Made by a program: the position numbers and the translations under genes. Shown in pieces: positions 1 to 8,229 of a stretch of DNA of 64,000 nt (position 1 is its first letter; the number at the start of each line of letters is the position of its first letter). The notes under the pieces are model-generated. The model made no database searches and was not told where the DNA came from. It saw nothing but the letters and a program-made list of their open reading frames with translations. This DNA is from Polyangia bacterium (GTDB lineage Bacteria; Myxococcota_A; Polyangia; Fen-1088): assembly GCA_036268875.1 (NCBI GenBank), contig DATATI010000020.1, forward strand, positions 186,001 through 250,000. Reading direction: 5' to 3'.

Positions 1-568
1 GCGGCTGATCGCCGACGTCCCAGGCGTTGTTCTTGTCGCGCGGCGAGAAGTACCGTTCCTTCGAACGGCTGCCTTCTTCGTCGGCGCGCGCCCCGACGAT
101 GACGCCGGTGTACGGCTCGGTGTCGGCGTCGGGCTCGTATTCGCCGGTGACCAGATTCAGGCGCTTGCGCGGCAACGTGCCGTGCAGCGTTCCCTTCAGC
201 GCGTCGCGCTTCAAGATCCCGCAGCAGTCGACCCGCGACAGCTTCTTCGGATCGCCGTCGGGCAGGTGTTGCGTGGCCGGGAAGGTCCGCCCTTCCCGGA
301 TGGCGTCGGCGTCTTGCCCGACGATCATGGTGAGCTTGTATTCCTTGGCCAGCCGATCGCGATAGGCGATCATCTCGGGGATCTTGTAGCTGGTGTCGAT
401 GTGCACCAGCGGGAACGGGATGTGGCCGAAGAACGCCTTGCGCGCCAGCCACAGCAGGACGGTCGAATCCTTGCCGACCGACCAGAGCATGCACAGCCGC
501 TCGAAGTGCCTGAACGCTTCCCGAAAAATGTAGACGCTTTGTTGCTCTAGCTCGCTGAGGTGGTCCAT
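1..568 (-). CDS. cysD: Sulfate adenylyltransferase subunit 2 (CysD), 3' end beyond window
   Basis: This is the small, ATP-pyrophosphatase-type subunit of ATP sulfurylase, which with CysN adenylates sulfate to APS in the cytoplasm. Translating from the ATG at 568 gives 189 codons to the left edge. The PP-loop reads SVGKDS (residues 30-35) and the CysD-like segment [20 protein letters not shown] lies near 159-178. Compared with E. coli CysD as I recall it, the middle (about 85-155) is longer and carries a Cys-Cys pair (C115, C116) in a CCGxxK context more typical of PAPS/APS reductases. It could therefore be a divergent PP-loop sulfurtransferase-type relative, but the C-terminal motif favours CysD. 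It starts 42 bp after the TPR gene on the same strand. CysN would be expected beyond the left edge. Confidence 0.88.
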   Translation of the reverse strand, partial: MDHLSELEQQSVYIFREAFRHFERLCMLWSVGKDSTVLLWLARKAFFGHIPFPLVHIDTSYKIPEMIAYRDRLAKEYKLTMIVGQDADAIREGRTFPATQHLPDGDPKKLSRVDCCGILKRDALKGTLHGTLPRKRLNLVTGEYEPDADTEPYTGVIVGARADEEGSRSKERYFSPRDKNNAWDVGDQP

Positions 569-610
569 CGAACGGGGGGACTTTACTCTACGATTGCTGG
601 TTTCGCTGGC

Positions 611-2377
611 CTAATTGGGCGCCGCCAAAAGCTCACGCTCGGCGTCGCGCAGCGTCTGCCGCCATTCCTGATCGGCGGGCACCGCGGCCACGGCGCGCCG
701 GTACAGCTTCACCGCATCGCCGATACGGCCCACCCGGCGCAGGTGGTCACCGTAATCGACCAGCGTCTGGTGGCAACCGTCGTGATCGTGGCGCAACGCC
801 GCCTCGAACAGCTCGGTGGCGCGGGTGGTGTTGCCGGCGTGGCCGTGTTCGACGGCGGCCTGGTGCAAGGCCCAATGATCGTCCGGCTCGATGACCAGCG
901 CCTGGTCATACGCCTCGGCGGCGTCGCCGTGACGTTCCATCTCGGCGTAGATGTCGCCCCGAATGGCCGCCAGAAAGAAGGGATCGCCGCCGCGATCGGT
1001 GGCGGTGGTGATGGCCTCCAGCGCTTCCAGCGTGCGTCCTTGTTCCAGCAGCACCTGGGCCAGCTTGGCGAAACCCAGCCCGTACGTCCCGTCGGTGTCC
1101 ACCACCTTGCGAAACGCCGTCTCGGCGCCGCGCAGATCGCTGGCCTCGAGATATGCATCGCCGAGCTCCCGCCAACCCTCGACGAGAAAAGGGTTCAGCA
1201 CGGTCGCCTTGCGGGCAACCTCCAGAGCGTCTTTGTCGCGCGTGGCATTCAGCGCCTCGGCCAGCATCGCCTGGGCGATGCCGAGTTCCGCCACCCGCGG
1301 CTCGTTCAGCGCCGCGCGTGCCTCGCGCACCGCCTGTTCCGCGGTGCCAGCCTCCAGTGACTCGCGCGCCTGGTGCAGGCCCTTGAGCGCCGCTTGCTGG
1401 CTGGGCCCGAAGGTCAGCAAGCGGGCCACGTCGGGATCGTCGGGCACCAGCGCCTTGACGATGCGCAACCCAACCTCGGCCGTCGTCGACGGAGAATCAG
1501 CGCCCATGGCCGCCACCGCTTCCGCGCGCCAGAACGCCGCGGTGGCCGTCGCCGCCGCGCCCAGCACCCGACGGGCCGCCGTCATCCCCGCGGCGTCGCC
1601 CCGCTCGGCCGCCAGCGTGAACACCAGCGCCGCGGCGTCCAGGCGGGCGTCGTCGTCGCGGGTGGCCAGCGGCTCCAGCGACATGGCGTCTTCGAAGGCG
1701 CGTTCGGCGGTGGTCCAGTCGCCGGTGCGCACGGCCCGCATCCCCACGGTCAGCAACAGCGCCGGCGTGGGCGGCACCGCCACCCGCAGCGCCGCCATCA
1801 GTGTCTCGTCAATCTCCGCTTCGCGGCCGGCGCGTTCTTGCAACTCGGCCACGTCCAGCCAGTGGTCGGCCATCCCCGGATCGCGCCGCGCGCGTTCGCG
1901 GGCCAGGGCCAGCGGATCCGATTCGCTGGCCGTGCCGGCGCCGAGCTCGCCGCACAGGACGTGCAGAAAACGCAGGAACGACGTGCCGACGCGATCGACG
2001 CCGCGCTCGCTGACCTCGACCACCGGCCATTCACCGTCGGTGGCGGCGTCGTCCATGTCCAGCGCGTACCGGTGATGCCCGCGTTCCAGCACCGGCCACA
2101 GCCCGGCCGGCCAGGCGTTCGACCGGCTGCTCTCCGGGTCGGGCGAATCACGCCGCCGCTGCGCCTCGGCCACGGTCAGAAGAACGATGTCGTTGCCCAG
2201 CAAACCACCATCATGAGCCGCGACGAAGGCCAGCAGCCCGGGCGGCGGCCGCCGGCCCATCGCGGCCTCCAAGCTGCGCGCGTTGGCCCGTCCGGAGGCG
2301 GGGTGCAGGATGGCCCCGGGCAGGGATGAAATCGCCCTTTCGATTTCACCAAGCAGGGTGTGGGCGGGATCGACCAT
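611..2377 (-). CDS. SUKH (SMI1/KNR4)-like domain protein with TPR repeats
   Basis: This is a 588-residue soluble protein with no signal peptide or membrane segment. Residues 1-150 resemble the SMI1/KNR4 (SUKH) fold: a PPPGLLAFVAAHDGG segment near 45-60, then a long insert and a region rich in Asp, Trp and Gly that ends in a TSFLRFLH helix. The rest is helical. From about 330 to 580 there are several TPR-like units with the expected W/L/G/Y/A/F/A/P spacing, for example near GWRELGDAYLEASDLRGAE. SUKH domains are known from immunity proteins of contact-dependent toxin systems and from regulatory proteins, and TPRs mediate protein contacts. No toxin gene is adjacent. The function is unknown; the SUKH call is by motif impression only. 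Confidence 0.72.
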   Translation of the reverse strand: MVDPAHTLLGEIERAISSLPGAILHPASGRANARSLEAAMGRRPPPGLLAFVAAHDGGLLGNDIVLLTVAEAQRRRDSPDPESSRSNAWPAGLWPVLERGHHRYALDMDDAATDGEWPVVEVSERGVDRVGTSFLRFLHVLCGELGAGTASESDPLALARERARRDPGMADHWLDVAELQERAGREAEIDETLMAALRVAVPPTPALLLTVGMRAVRTGDWTTAERAFEDAMSLEPLATRDDDARLDAAALVFTLAAERGDAAGMTAARRVLGAAATATAAFWRAEAVAAMGADSPSTTAEVGLRIVKALVPDDPDVARLLTFGPSQQAALKGLHQARESLEAGTAEQAVREARAALNEPRVAELGIAQAMLAEALNATRDKDALEVARKATVLNPFLVEGWRELGDAYLEASDLRGAETAFRKVVDTDGTYGLGFAKLAQVLLEQGRTLEALEAITTATDRGGDPFFLAAIRGDIYAEMERHGDAAEAYDQALVIEPDDHWALHQAAVEHGHAGNTTRATELFEAALRHDHDGCHQTLVDYGDHLRRVGRIGDAVKLYRRAVAAVPADQEWRQTLRDAERELLAAPN

Positions 2378-2631
2378 GGGCAGGGTTTAGGACGCCGGCG
2401 ACCGACAAGCAAGCCTGGCTTCACCGTCGGGCCAACGCTATGCGACGGGGTTTTCCACAACAAATGTAGGAGAGGCTCCCCCTCAAGACGCTGTGCCGCA
2501 AAGCGTTTTCAACAATGATTCTCGAAATGTGTATTCTGAGATTCTAAAAACTTCCGCAAATCGGCAAAGACGAGCGAAACTTTAGCGTTCGCTAACGCGC
2601 CAACTGCGGTTGCTCGAAAGGACTGGGACGG
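2378..2631. other. Divergent intergenic region upstream of the NtrC-type regulator
   Basis: This 254-bp gap separates the divergent TPR gene and the sigma-54 activator. Its right part (about 2500-2585) is clearly more A/T-rich than the surrounding DNA and contains three ATTCT direct repeats between 2518 and 2548. It is the likely promoter region for the regulator, but I cannot fix a single -35/-10 pair with confidence. Confidence 0.4.
2582..2595. promoter_or_regulatory. Short inverted repeat (possible operator) before ntrC-type gene
   Basis: The sequence TTAGCG-TT-CGCTAA is a perfect 6-bp inverted repeat with a 2-bp spacer, ending 36 bp before the ATG at 2632. Its position suits an operator or autoregulatory site for the downstream regulator. 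This is inferred from symmetry and position only. Confidence 0.3.
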
Positions 2632-4005
2632 ATGGGCAGAATTCTGCTGTGCGATGACGAGGAATCTCTGTGCCGCAGCCTTGGGCGCATCCTCCGCGCG
2701 GCCGGGCACGAGGTGGTCACGGCTGATGGGCCAGGCGGACACGTGCGCCTGCGCCAGGAACCGTTCGATCTGATTCTCACCGACATTCGCATGCCGGGAT
2801 TCAGCGGCTTCGAGATCCTGGCGGCCGCCCGCTCGCACTCGCCGGGCACGCCGGTGATCGCCATGAGCGGCAGCGCCGAGATCCCCGACGCCGTTCGCGC
2901 CATGCACGCCGGCGCCCGCGATTTTTTGATCAAGCCGTTCGACGTCAAGGCGCTGGAAGAGGCGGTCGCCAACGTTTTGCGACCGGCGCCGCCGACCAGC
3001 CCGGCCGCCGATCCCGTCACCTGGCGTAACAAGCACGCGCCCTGGATGCTGGGCAACGACGCCGCGATGTTGCCGGTGCTGGCGCTGATGTCCCAGGTCG
3101 CCGACACCCGCTGCACGGTTTTGGTCACCGGCGAATCCGGCACCGGCAAGGAGCTGGCGGCGCGTTCGCTGCACGCCGGGTCGGCGCGCGCGGGAAAACC
3201 GTTCGTGCCGGTGAACTGCGCGGCGATCCCGCCGTCGCTGGTGGAAAGCGAACTGTTCGGTCACGCCAAAGGATCGTTCACCGGCGCGACGACCTCGCGC
3301 GTGGGGCGGTTTGCCCAGGCGGACGACGGAACCATCTTTCTCGACGAGATCGGCGAGATGGAGCTCGGCGTGCAGGCCAAGCTGCTGCGCTTGATCCAGG
3401 ACGGCGAGCTTTACCCCGTGGGCGAAGAGACCCCGACCAAGATCGACGTGCGCATCCTGGCCGCCACCAACCGCCAGCTGGAACGCGAGGTGGCCGCCGG
3501 ACGCTTTCGCGCCGACCTGTACTGGCGCCTGAACGTTATCCCGGTGGAGATGCCCAGCCTGCGCACGCGCGGGTCGGACATCATCCCGCTGGCCGAACAT
3601 TTCGTCGGGCGGGCCAACGAACGCCACAAGCGGAATGTGGGCGGTTTTGATCAAACGGCGCTGGGCGCCATGCGTACGTATTCGTGGCCGGGCAACATCC
3701 GCGAGCTGGAAAACGTCGTCGAGCGTCTGGTGATCGTCAAAGGCAGCGGCACATTGACGCTGGCCGATCTGCCGCCGGCCATCCGCAGCCCGCGCGACGT
3801 GACGCCGCTGTCGACGCCAATGCCCGAGCTGCCCAAGGACGGCACCGACCTGCGGGCCATGCTGGAGGCGGTGGAAGAGCGGATGATCGGCGAGGCGCTG
3901 GAGCGCACCGGCGGCAACAAGAACCGCGCCGCCGAGCTTTTGGGATTGAACCGCACCACCCTGGTTGAAAAGCTGCGCCGCAAACGCGTCTCGCCGCAGT
4001 TCTAG
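2632..4005 (+). CDS. NtrC-family sigma-54-dependent response regulator
   Basis: This is a 457-residue cytoplasmic transcription activator that uses ATP hydrolysis to open sigma-54 promoters. The receiver (1-118) keeps acidic D8/D9, phospho-acceptor D51, S79 and K101. The AAA+ domain has Walker A GESGTGKE (167-174), the sigma-54 contact loop GSFTGA (214-219; canonical GAFTGA, so A to S), Walker B FLDEIGEM (236-243) and the WPGNIRELEN segment (352-361). A Fis-type helix-turn-helix occupies about 425-450. An AAGGACTGGGA stretch precedes the ATG. No histidine kinase gene adjoins it, so it is an orphan regulator in this window. Its targets are unknown. Confidence 0.95.
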   Translation: MGRILLCDDEESLCRSLGRILRAAGHEVVTADGPGGHVRLRQEPFDLILTDIRMPGFSGFEILAAARSHSPGTPVIAMSGSAEIPDAVRAMHAGARDFLIKPFDVKALEEAVANVLRPAPPTSPAADPVTWRNKHAPWMLGNDAAMLPVLALMSQVADTRCTVLVTGESGTGKELAARSLHAGSARAGKPFVPVNCAAIPPSLVESELFGHAKGSFTGATTSRVGRFAQADDGTIFLDEIGEMELGVQAKLLRLIQDGELYPVGEETPTKIDVRILAATNRQLEREVAAGRFRADLYWRLNVIPVEMPSLRTRGSDIIPLAEHFVGRANERHKRNVGGFDQTALGAMRTYSWPGNIRELENVVERLVIVKGSGTLTLADLPPAIRSPRDVTPLSTPMPELPKDGTDLRAMLEAVEERMIGEALERTGGNKNRAAELLGLNRTTLVEKLRRKRVSPQF

Positions 4006-4216
4006 CGAACAATTGCCGAAGCAGCCCGAACCCGCTCGGACGTCTTCCTTGACGGTGGACCAAGCGGCGACTTCGTAGTGCCGTAACGGAGGAACGCATC
4101 CACTTCCGCGCTTTCACCGACCACAACCCAAGCGGCCAGTGTCGGCTGCGGAGCGGCCAATGTGAAGATCGACAAAATGTTTCTTACGCCCGCGCCCGGA
4201 ACATACTGAACCAATC
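4006..4216. other. Convergent gap, no gene recognised
   Basis: This 211-bp gap lies between the 3' ends of the sigma-54 activator and the PEBP lipoprotein. An open frame crosses it on the minus strand but shows no recognisable domain or start signal. I see no hairpin with a T-run. Confidence 0.4.
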
Positions 4217-5038
4217 TTACTGACGAGTCTGAGTGACCTGTAGAGTCGCTCGGCCATTCTGCACCATGTTGCTTTGAATCGCAGAATAGACGGTCTCGGG
4301 ATCGGACTGAGGCGTCAGGTTTGGGATTGTGGTCACTTTCAGAGCATAGACGGCAAAGAGATAACTCTGCTGCGCACCGGCGGCTTGAGGACACGGTCCT
4401 TGGTATCCGTTACCAGTGAAACCGTCCAGATTGTTAAGGTGAACTTGTTTAGCCCCTGCCGGTGTTGCCGGCATCGCGACGTGGTCGAGGTTAACCGGAA
4501 GTGACATGACCGACGCAGGGATGTCCCACATGAGCCAATGCTTGGCCGTGTCGCTCGCGCCCTGATGGATCAACGTCATCGCGTAGCTCATAATGCCGGG
4601 CGGGCCTGGCGTCCAGGCGAGCGGGGGCGAGATGTTCATCCCCATCGGGAGATTGCCGGCCTGGGCGCACTTGTACATCAGCGGGATGTTCATCCCGGTG
4701 GTGAAAGCGGTGCTCGTCAATGCGAACGGTCCGGCGGGAACGTCGGGCGCGACCTCGACCGGGGCGTCGAGCGAGCCGACGTCAGTCGCGGCGTCGACGC
4801 TGCCTCCGGTACCAGCAGCGCTGCCACCGGTGCCGGTTTCACCGCCGCTCCCGTGACTGCCCCCGGTGCCGATGCTGCCGCCGCTGCCCGTGGTCGCGCC
4901 ACCCGTGCCGGTGGCGCCTCCTGAACCTGTGACGGTCGCCCCGCCGGTGCCCGAGGATCCGCCGCCGCTGCCACAGCCAAGCGCCAGCAACGGCACCAGG
5001 AAAATCGACAACGGCCGGGAAAAATCGATCGGCCTCAT
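4217..5038 (-). CDS. PEBP-family (YbhB/YbcL, Raf kinase inhibitor-like) lipoprotein
   Basis: This is a secreted lipoprotein of 273 residues from the ATG at 5038. That start is preferred because it places a short basic N-terminus and hydrophobic core directly before the lipobox LALGC; a start 12 codons further upstream is possible. After the Cys comes a tether of about 65 residues made almost only of Gly, Ser, Thr and Ala (repeats of the GTGG/GSGG type), typical of myxobacterial surface lipoproteins. The last 160 residues match the phosphatidylethanolamine-binding-protein family: NISPPLAWTP, KHWLMWDIP and the late GNGYQGPCPQ motif that lines the ligand pocket. The family ligand in bacteria is generally not known. 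It is a single gene. Confidence 0.88.
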   Translation of the reverse strand: MRPIDFSRPLSIFLVPLLALGCGSGGGSSGTGGATVTGSGGATGTGGATTGSGGSIGTGGSHGSGGETGTGGSAAGTGGSVDAATDVGSLDAPVEVAPDVPAGPFALTSTAFTTGMNIPLMYKCAQAGNLPMGMNISPPLAWTPGPPGIMSYAMTLIHQGASDTAKHWLMWDIPASVMSLPVNLDHVAMPATPAGAKQVHLNNLDGFTGNGYQGPCPQAAGAQQSYLFAVYALKVTTIPNLTPQSDPETVYSAIQSNMVQNGRATLQVTQTRQ

Positions 5039-5136
5039 GACCCCGTTATCACCGGAAGGCACGAATGAAGTCAACCGCGGCCCACGGCAAGCGCGGGTCG
5101 CGGCTACCAGCCATCAGCCGATCAGGTCAGGCGCGC

Positions 5137-6333
5137 TCAGGTCAAACGCGGCAGCGCTTCGGCCATGCGGCGGATGCCCTCTTCGACGTTCTTCATCGAC
5201 GTCGCGTAGGACAGCCGCACATAACCAGGCGCATGGAAGGCCGAGCCCGGCACCACCGCCACCTTGGCCGCTTCGATCAAGTACTCGCACAGGGCCAGAT
5301 CGTTTTCGATGGTCTTGCCCTCGGGCGTCTTGCGTCCGATGAACGCCGACAGATCGGGGAAGGCGTAGAACGCGCCTTTCGGTTCGACGCATTTGACGCC
5401 CGGGATCTCGCGCAGGCGGGCGACCATCACCTTGCGGCGCTTGTCGAACTCGACCCGCATTTTCTCCAGTTCGTCGGTCGGTCCTTCGATGGCGGCCTGG
5501 GCGGCGGCTTGCGCGACCGCAGCGGCGTGGGTAGTCGACTGGCCTTGCAGCGTGGCCATCGCTTCGATCACCGGCTTCGGGGCCATGGTGAAACCGACGC
5601 GCCAGCCGGTCATGGCGAACGCCTTGGACACGCCGTCGATGATGATGGTGTGGGCGCGGACCTCGGGGCTGATCGTCGCGGGCTGGAAGAACGTGGCGTC
5701 TCCGTACAGCAACGTGCGGTAGATGTCGTCGGTCATCAGCCAGACGTCTTTGTCGACGGCCAGCTTGGCCAGCCCGCGCAGCGTCGCCTCGTCGTACACC
5801 GCGCCGGTCGGGTTCGACGGCGAGCAGACCAGGATCAAGCGCGTGCGCGGCGTGATCGCCTTCTCGACGTCCTCGACGCGCACCTGGAAGTTGCTCTCGG
5901 CCGAGGTCGGCACGTTGACCGGACGGCCGCCGGCCAGCTTGACGATGTCGTTGTAGCTGACCCACGCCGGCGTCGGAATGATCACCTCGTCGCCCTCGTC
6001 GACCAGCGCGTGGACGGCGTTGAAGATGGATTGCTTGGCGCCAGAGCTGACGATGATCTCGCTGGGATCGATGGTCAATCCGTGGGCTTTGCCCAGCCAG
6101 GTCGCCACCGCCTTGCGCAGCGGCACGGTGCCTTCGACCAGCGTGTACTTGGTGGCGCCGGCGTCCAAGGCCTTTTTCGCCGCCTCCTTGATGTGCACCG
6201 GCGTGTCGAAGTCGGGCTCGCCCGCGCCGAAGCTGACGACGTCGATGCCGGCGGCCTTCAGCTTGGCGGCCTTGGCGGACACGGCCAGCGTTGGAGACGG
6301 TTCAACCACAGAAAGTCTACGCGCAAGCTTCAC
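5137..6333 (-). CDS. Class I PLP-dependent aminotransferase (aspartate/prephenate type)
   Basis: This is a 398-residue fold-type I aminotransferase of the AspB/AAT-Ib group, which moves amino groups between amino acids such as aspartate or prephenate and 2-oxo acids. Family features are SPSNPTGAVY (171-180), the TDDIYRTL segment (201-208), the PLP lysine K237 in SKAFAMTGWRVG and a C-terminal YVRLSYA with the carboxylate-binding Arg. The start is GTG at 6333, which overlaps the coaD stop by 4 bp (GTGA) and has an AAAGGAG ribosome site inside the end of coaD, so translation is probably coupled. The exact substrate cannot be fixed from sequence. It is the last gene of rsmD-coaD-aminotransferase. 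Confidence 0.93.
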   Translation of the reverse strand: MKLARRLSVVEPSPTLAVSAKAAKLKAAGIDVVSFGAGEPDFDTPVHIKEAAKKALDAGATKYTLVEGTVPLRKAVATWLGKAHGLTIDPSEIIVSSGAKQSIFNAVHALVDEGDEVIIPTPAWVSYNDIVKLAGGRPVNVPTSAESNFQVRVEDVEKAITPRTRLILVCSPSNPTGAVYDEATLRGLAKLAVDKDVWLMTDDIYRTLLYGDATFFQPATISPEVRAHTIIIDGVSKAFAMTGWRVGFTMAPKPVIEAMATLQGQSTTHAAAVAQAAAQAAIEGPTDELEKMRVEFDKRRKVMVARLREIPGVKCVEPKGAFYAFPDLSAFIGRKTPEGKTIENDLALCEYLIEAAKVAVVPGSAFHAPGYVRLSYATSMKNVEEGIRRMAEALPRLT

Positions 6334-6833
6334 CGGACAACTCCTTTCAGGATCTTCACCCGCAGAGCGGCGACCACCGCAGGCGGAACCATCCGCGACA
6401 CGTCGCCGCCCATCAGGGCCACTTCTTTTACCAGCGATGAGGATACAAAAAAGCTCTCTTCGCTGGTCATGAGAAAAATCGTCTCCACCTGCGGGGCCAG
6501 ATGCCGGTTCATGTGCGCTTGCTGGAATTCGTACTCGAAATCAGCCAGCGCACGCAGGCCACGGATAACCACGCTGGCCCCGCGGCGGCGCACGTAATCG
6601 ACCAGCAGGCCTTCGAAGGCGTCGACCTCGATGCGCGGGTCGCGGCCAAGAGCATCGGTGATCATCGCCTTGCGTTCGTCGGTCGTGAACAGCGGGGCCT
6701 TGCGCGGATTTTCGGCCAGCGCCACCACCACGTGCCCGAAGATGCCCAGGGCCCGGCGCAGAATATCGGCGTGCCCGTTGGTGATCGGGTCGAAGGTGCC
6801 GGGATAGACCGCCAGGGGTTTGGGGGTGGTCAT
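6330..6833 (-). CDS. coaD: Phosphopantetheine adenylyltransferase
   Basis: This catalyses the penultimate step of CoA synthesis, 4'-phosphopantetheine + ATP to dephospho-CoA, in the cytoplasm. At 167 residues it has the normal length. The nucleotidyltransferase motif YPGTFDPITNGH is at 9-20, and the second signature appears as FVSSSLVKEVA near 127-137 (family ISSTxxR-like). RGLRALADFEYEFQ is also typical. The ATG at 6833 gives the conserved N-terminus. It lies 61 bp downstream of rsmD, the usual neighbour in many bacteria, and overlaps the aminotransferase start. Confidence 0.96.
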   Translation of the reverse strand: MTTPKPLAVYPGTFDPITNGHADILRRALGIFGHVVVALAENPRKAPLFTTDERKAMITDALGRDPRIEVDAFEGLLVDYVRRRGASVVIRGLRALADFEYEFQQAHMNRHLAPQVETIFLMTSEESFFVSSSLVKEVALMGGDVSRMVPPAVVAALRVKILKGVVR

Positions 6834-6894
6834 GCGGAGATGGGCCCTCAGCGAAGGGGTGCGCGCGGAGCGAGGGCGCCTATGGCGGCCGCGG

Positions 6895-7458
6895 TCACGA
6901 GCGCCCGCCGCGGTAAAAGCTGAGCTCGGTGTCGCCGTACTCGCGCCGGTCGGCCAGGAACAAACCGCCGACCGAACCGCTGACGCTGCCCGGGGGCCGG
7001 TGGCGGCGATCGTGTTCGACGACCACGACCGAGCAGGGCACCAATAAATCGTTGGTGCCGAGTTCCGCCAGGACCGCCTCGACCTCCAGACGGTATGGCG
7101 GGTCCAGGAAGACCCACGAAAAATGCAGATGCTGGGCGCCCAGCCGGCGCAGCGCCGTCGCCACGTCGGCGCCGACCACCAGCGCCCGGTCCTCGCATTC
7201 AAGCTCGCGGAGGTTGCGGCGCAGGGCGGACAGCGCATGGGGATCGCGTTCGACGAAGACGGCGCGCGCCGCCCCGCGCGAAAGCGCCTCCAGCCCCAGC
7301 GCGCCCGTGCCGGCGTACAAATCCAAAATCGCGCCATCGGGCGGCGGGCCCAGGATGTTGAACATCGCCTCGCGCACCTTGGCGCCCGTCGGCCGGGTGC
7401 CCGTTCCGCGCGGAGCCACCAGCCGCCGCCCCCTGTCCGACCCGCCGGTCAACCGCAT
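6895..7458 (-). CDS. rsmD: 16S rRNA (guanine(966)-N2)-methyltransferase
   Basis: This is a 187-residue SAM-dependent N2-guanine methyltransferase acting on G966 of 16S rRNA during small-subunit assembly. The SAM-binding motif DLYAGTGALGLEALSRGA is at 46-63 and the catalytic DPPY at 119-122. The N-terminal GSDRGRRLVAPRG and TRPTGAKVREAMFNIL segments are typical of RsmD. It is the first gene of a minus-strand cluster with coaD and an aminotransferase, and is divergent from the HAD phosphatase gene at 7561 with about 100 bp between. Confidence 0.95.
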   Translation of the reverse strand: MRLTGGSDRGRRLVAPRGTGTRPTGAKVREAMFNILGPPPDGAILDLYAGTGALGLEALSRGAARAVFVERDPHALSALRRNLRELECEDRALVVGADVATALRRLGAQHLHFSWVFLDPPYRLEVEAVLAELGTNDLLVPCSVVVVEHDRRHRPPGSVSGSVGGLFLADRREYGDTELSFYRGGRS

Positions 7459-7560
7459 CTCAGGGACATTTCCTACTCTCTTGCGCCTCGGCGGTCAAAT
7501 GGACCGTCGCCGGCGACAACGCCGCAGCGCCTTAAACGATGATAGACTTGGAGGTCGTTC

Positions 7561-8229
7561 ATGCTGCGAGTAGGAGCTTTCTTCGACGTCGATCGGACAT
7601 TAGTCGCGTGCAACACCGGACGGCTGTTTCTCAAGTATCTGCGAGGACGCGGTGAGATCTCGTTCCTGCGCGCGCTGCGGGCCACCGGCTGGATGCTCAA
7701 GTACCACTTCTCGTTGATTGATCTTCAACAGGTAGCGGCCGCGCTGGCTACCCAGATGCACGGCGTTTCAGAGCAAGACTTCGCCGATCGCTGCCGCGGC
7801 TGGGTGGAGGCAGAAATCCTGCCGCTGCTGCTGCCGGCCGCGCTGCGCCAGATCGAACATCACCGCGCGCAAGGCCACCTGCTGCTCATCCTCTCGTCAT
7901 CGCCTACCTACATCACCCGTCCCATCGCCGAGAAGCTGGGCCTGGACGAGACCATCTCTACGCAGCTGGAGGTGGCGGGCGGACAGTTCACCGGCAAGCT
8001 GCTGGGGCCCGCCTGTTACGGCGCCGGCAAGGTCCACTGGGCGGAGAAGATCACCGCCGAACGTGAACTGGATCTACAATCCAGTTTCTTTTACACCGAT
8101 TCGTACAGCGACCTGCCAATGTTGGAGCGGGTCGGTCACAAGGTCATCGTTAACCCGGATCCGCGTTTGCGGCGGACCGCGAAGCAACGGGGGTGGTTGG
8201 TGGAGAACTGGATTGAGGTGCGGGCGTGA
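7561..8229 (+). CDS. HAD-IB family phosphatase (SerB-like)
   Basis: This is a 222-residue cytoplasmic HAD hydrolase of the IB subfamily, which includes phosphoserine phosphatase and related phosphomonoesterases. Motif I is FFDVDRTLV with D9 and D11, motif II is LSSSP near 117, and motif IV is YTDSYSDLPML near 178-188. The central helical cap resembles proteins that recycle small phospho-metabolites or lyso-phospholipids; the substrate is not assignable. Its stop overlaps the nadC start (GTGA), so the two are probably translated together. Confidence 0.88.
   Translation: MLRVGAFFDVDRTLVACNTGRLFLKYLRGRGEISFLRALRATGWMLKYHFSLIDLQQVAAALATQMHGVSEQDFADRCRGWVEAEILPLLLPAALRQIEHHRAQGHLLLILSSSPTYITRPIAEKLGLDETISTQLEVAGGQFTGKLLGPACYGAGKVHWAEKITAERELDLQSSFFYTDSYSDLPMLERVGHKVIVNPDPRLRRTAKQRGWLVENWIEVRA

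Noticed and set aside
4002-4394. Open frame of 130 codons on the minus strand across the gap after the PEBP gene
   Set aside because: Part of it overlaps the end of the PEBP gene in another frame, there is no ribosome site and no domain. Too weak to call a gene.
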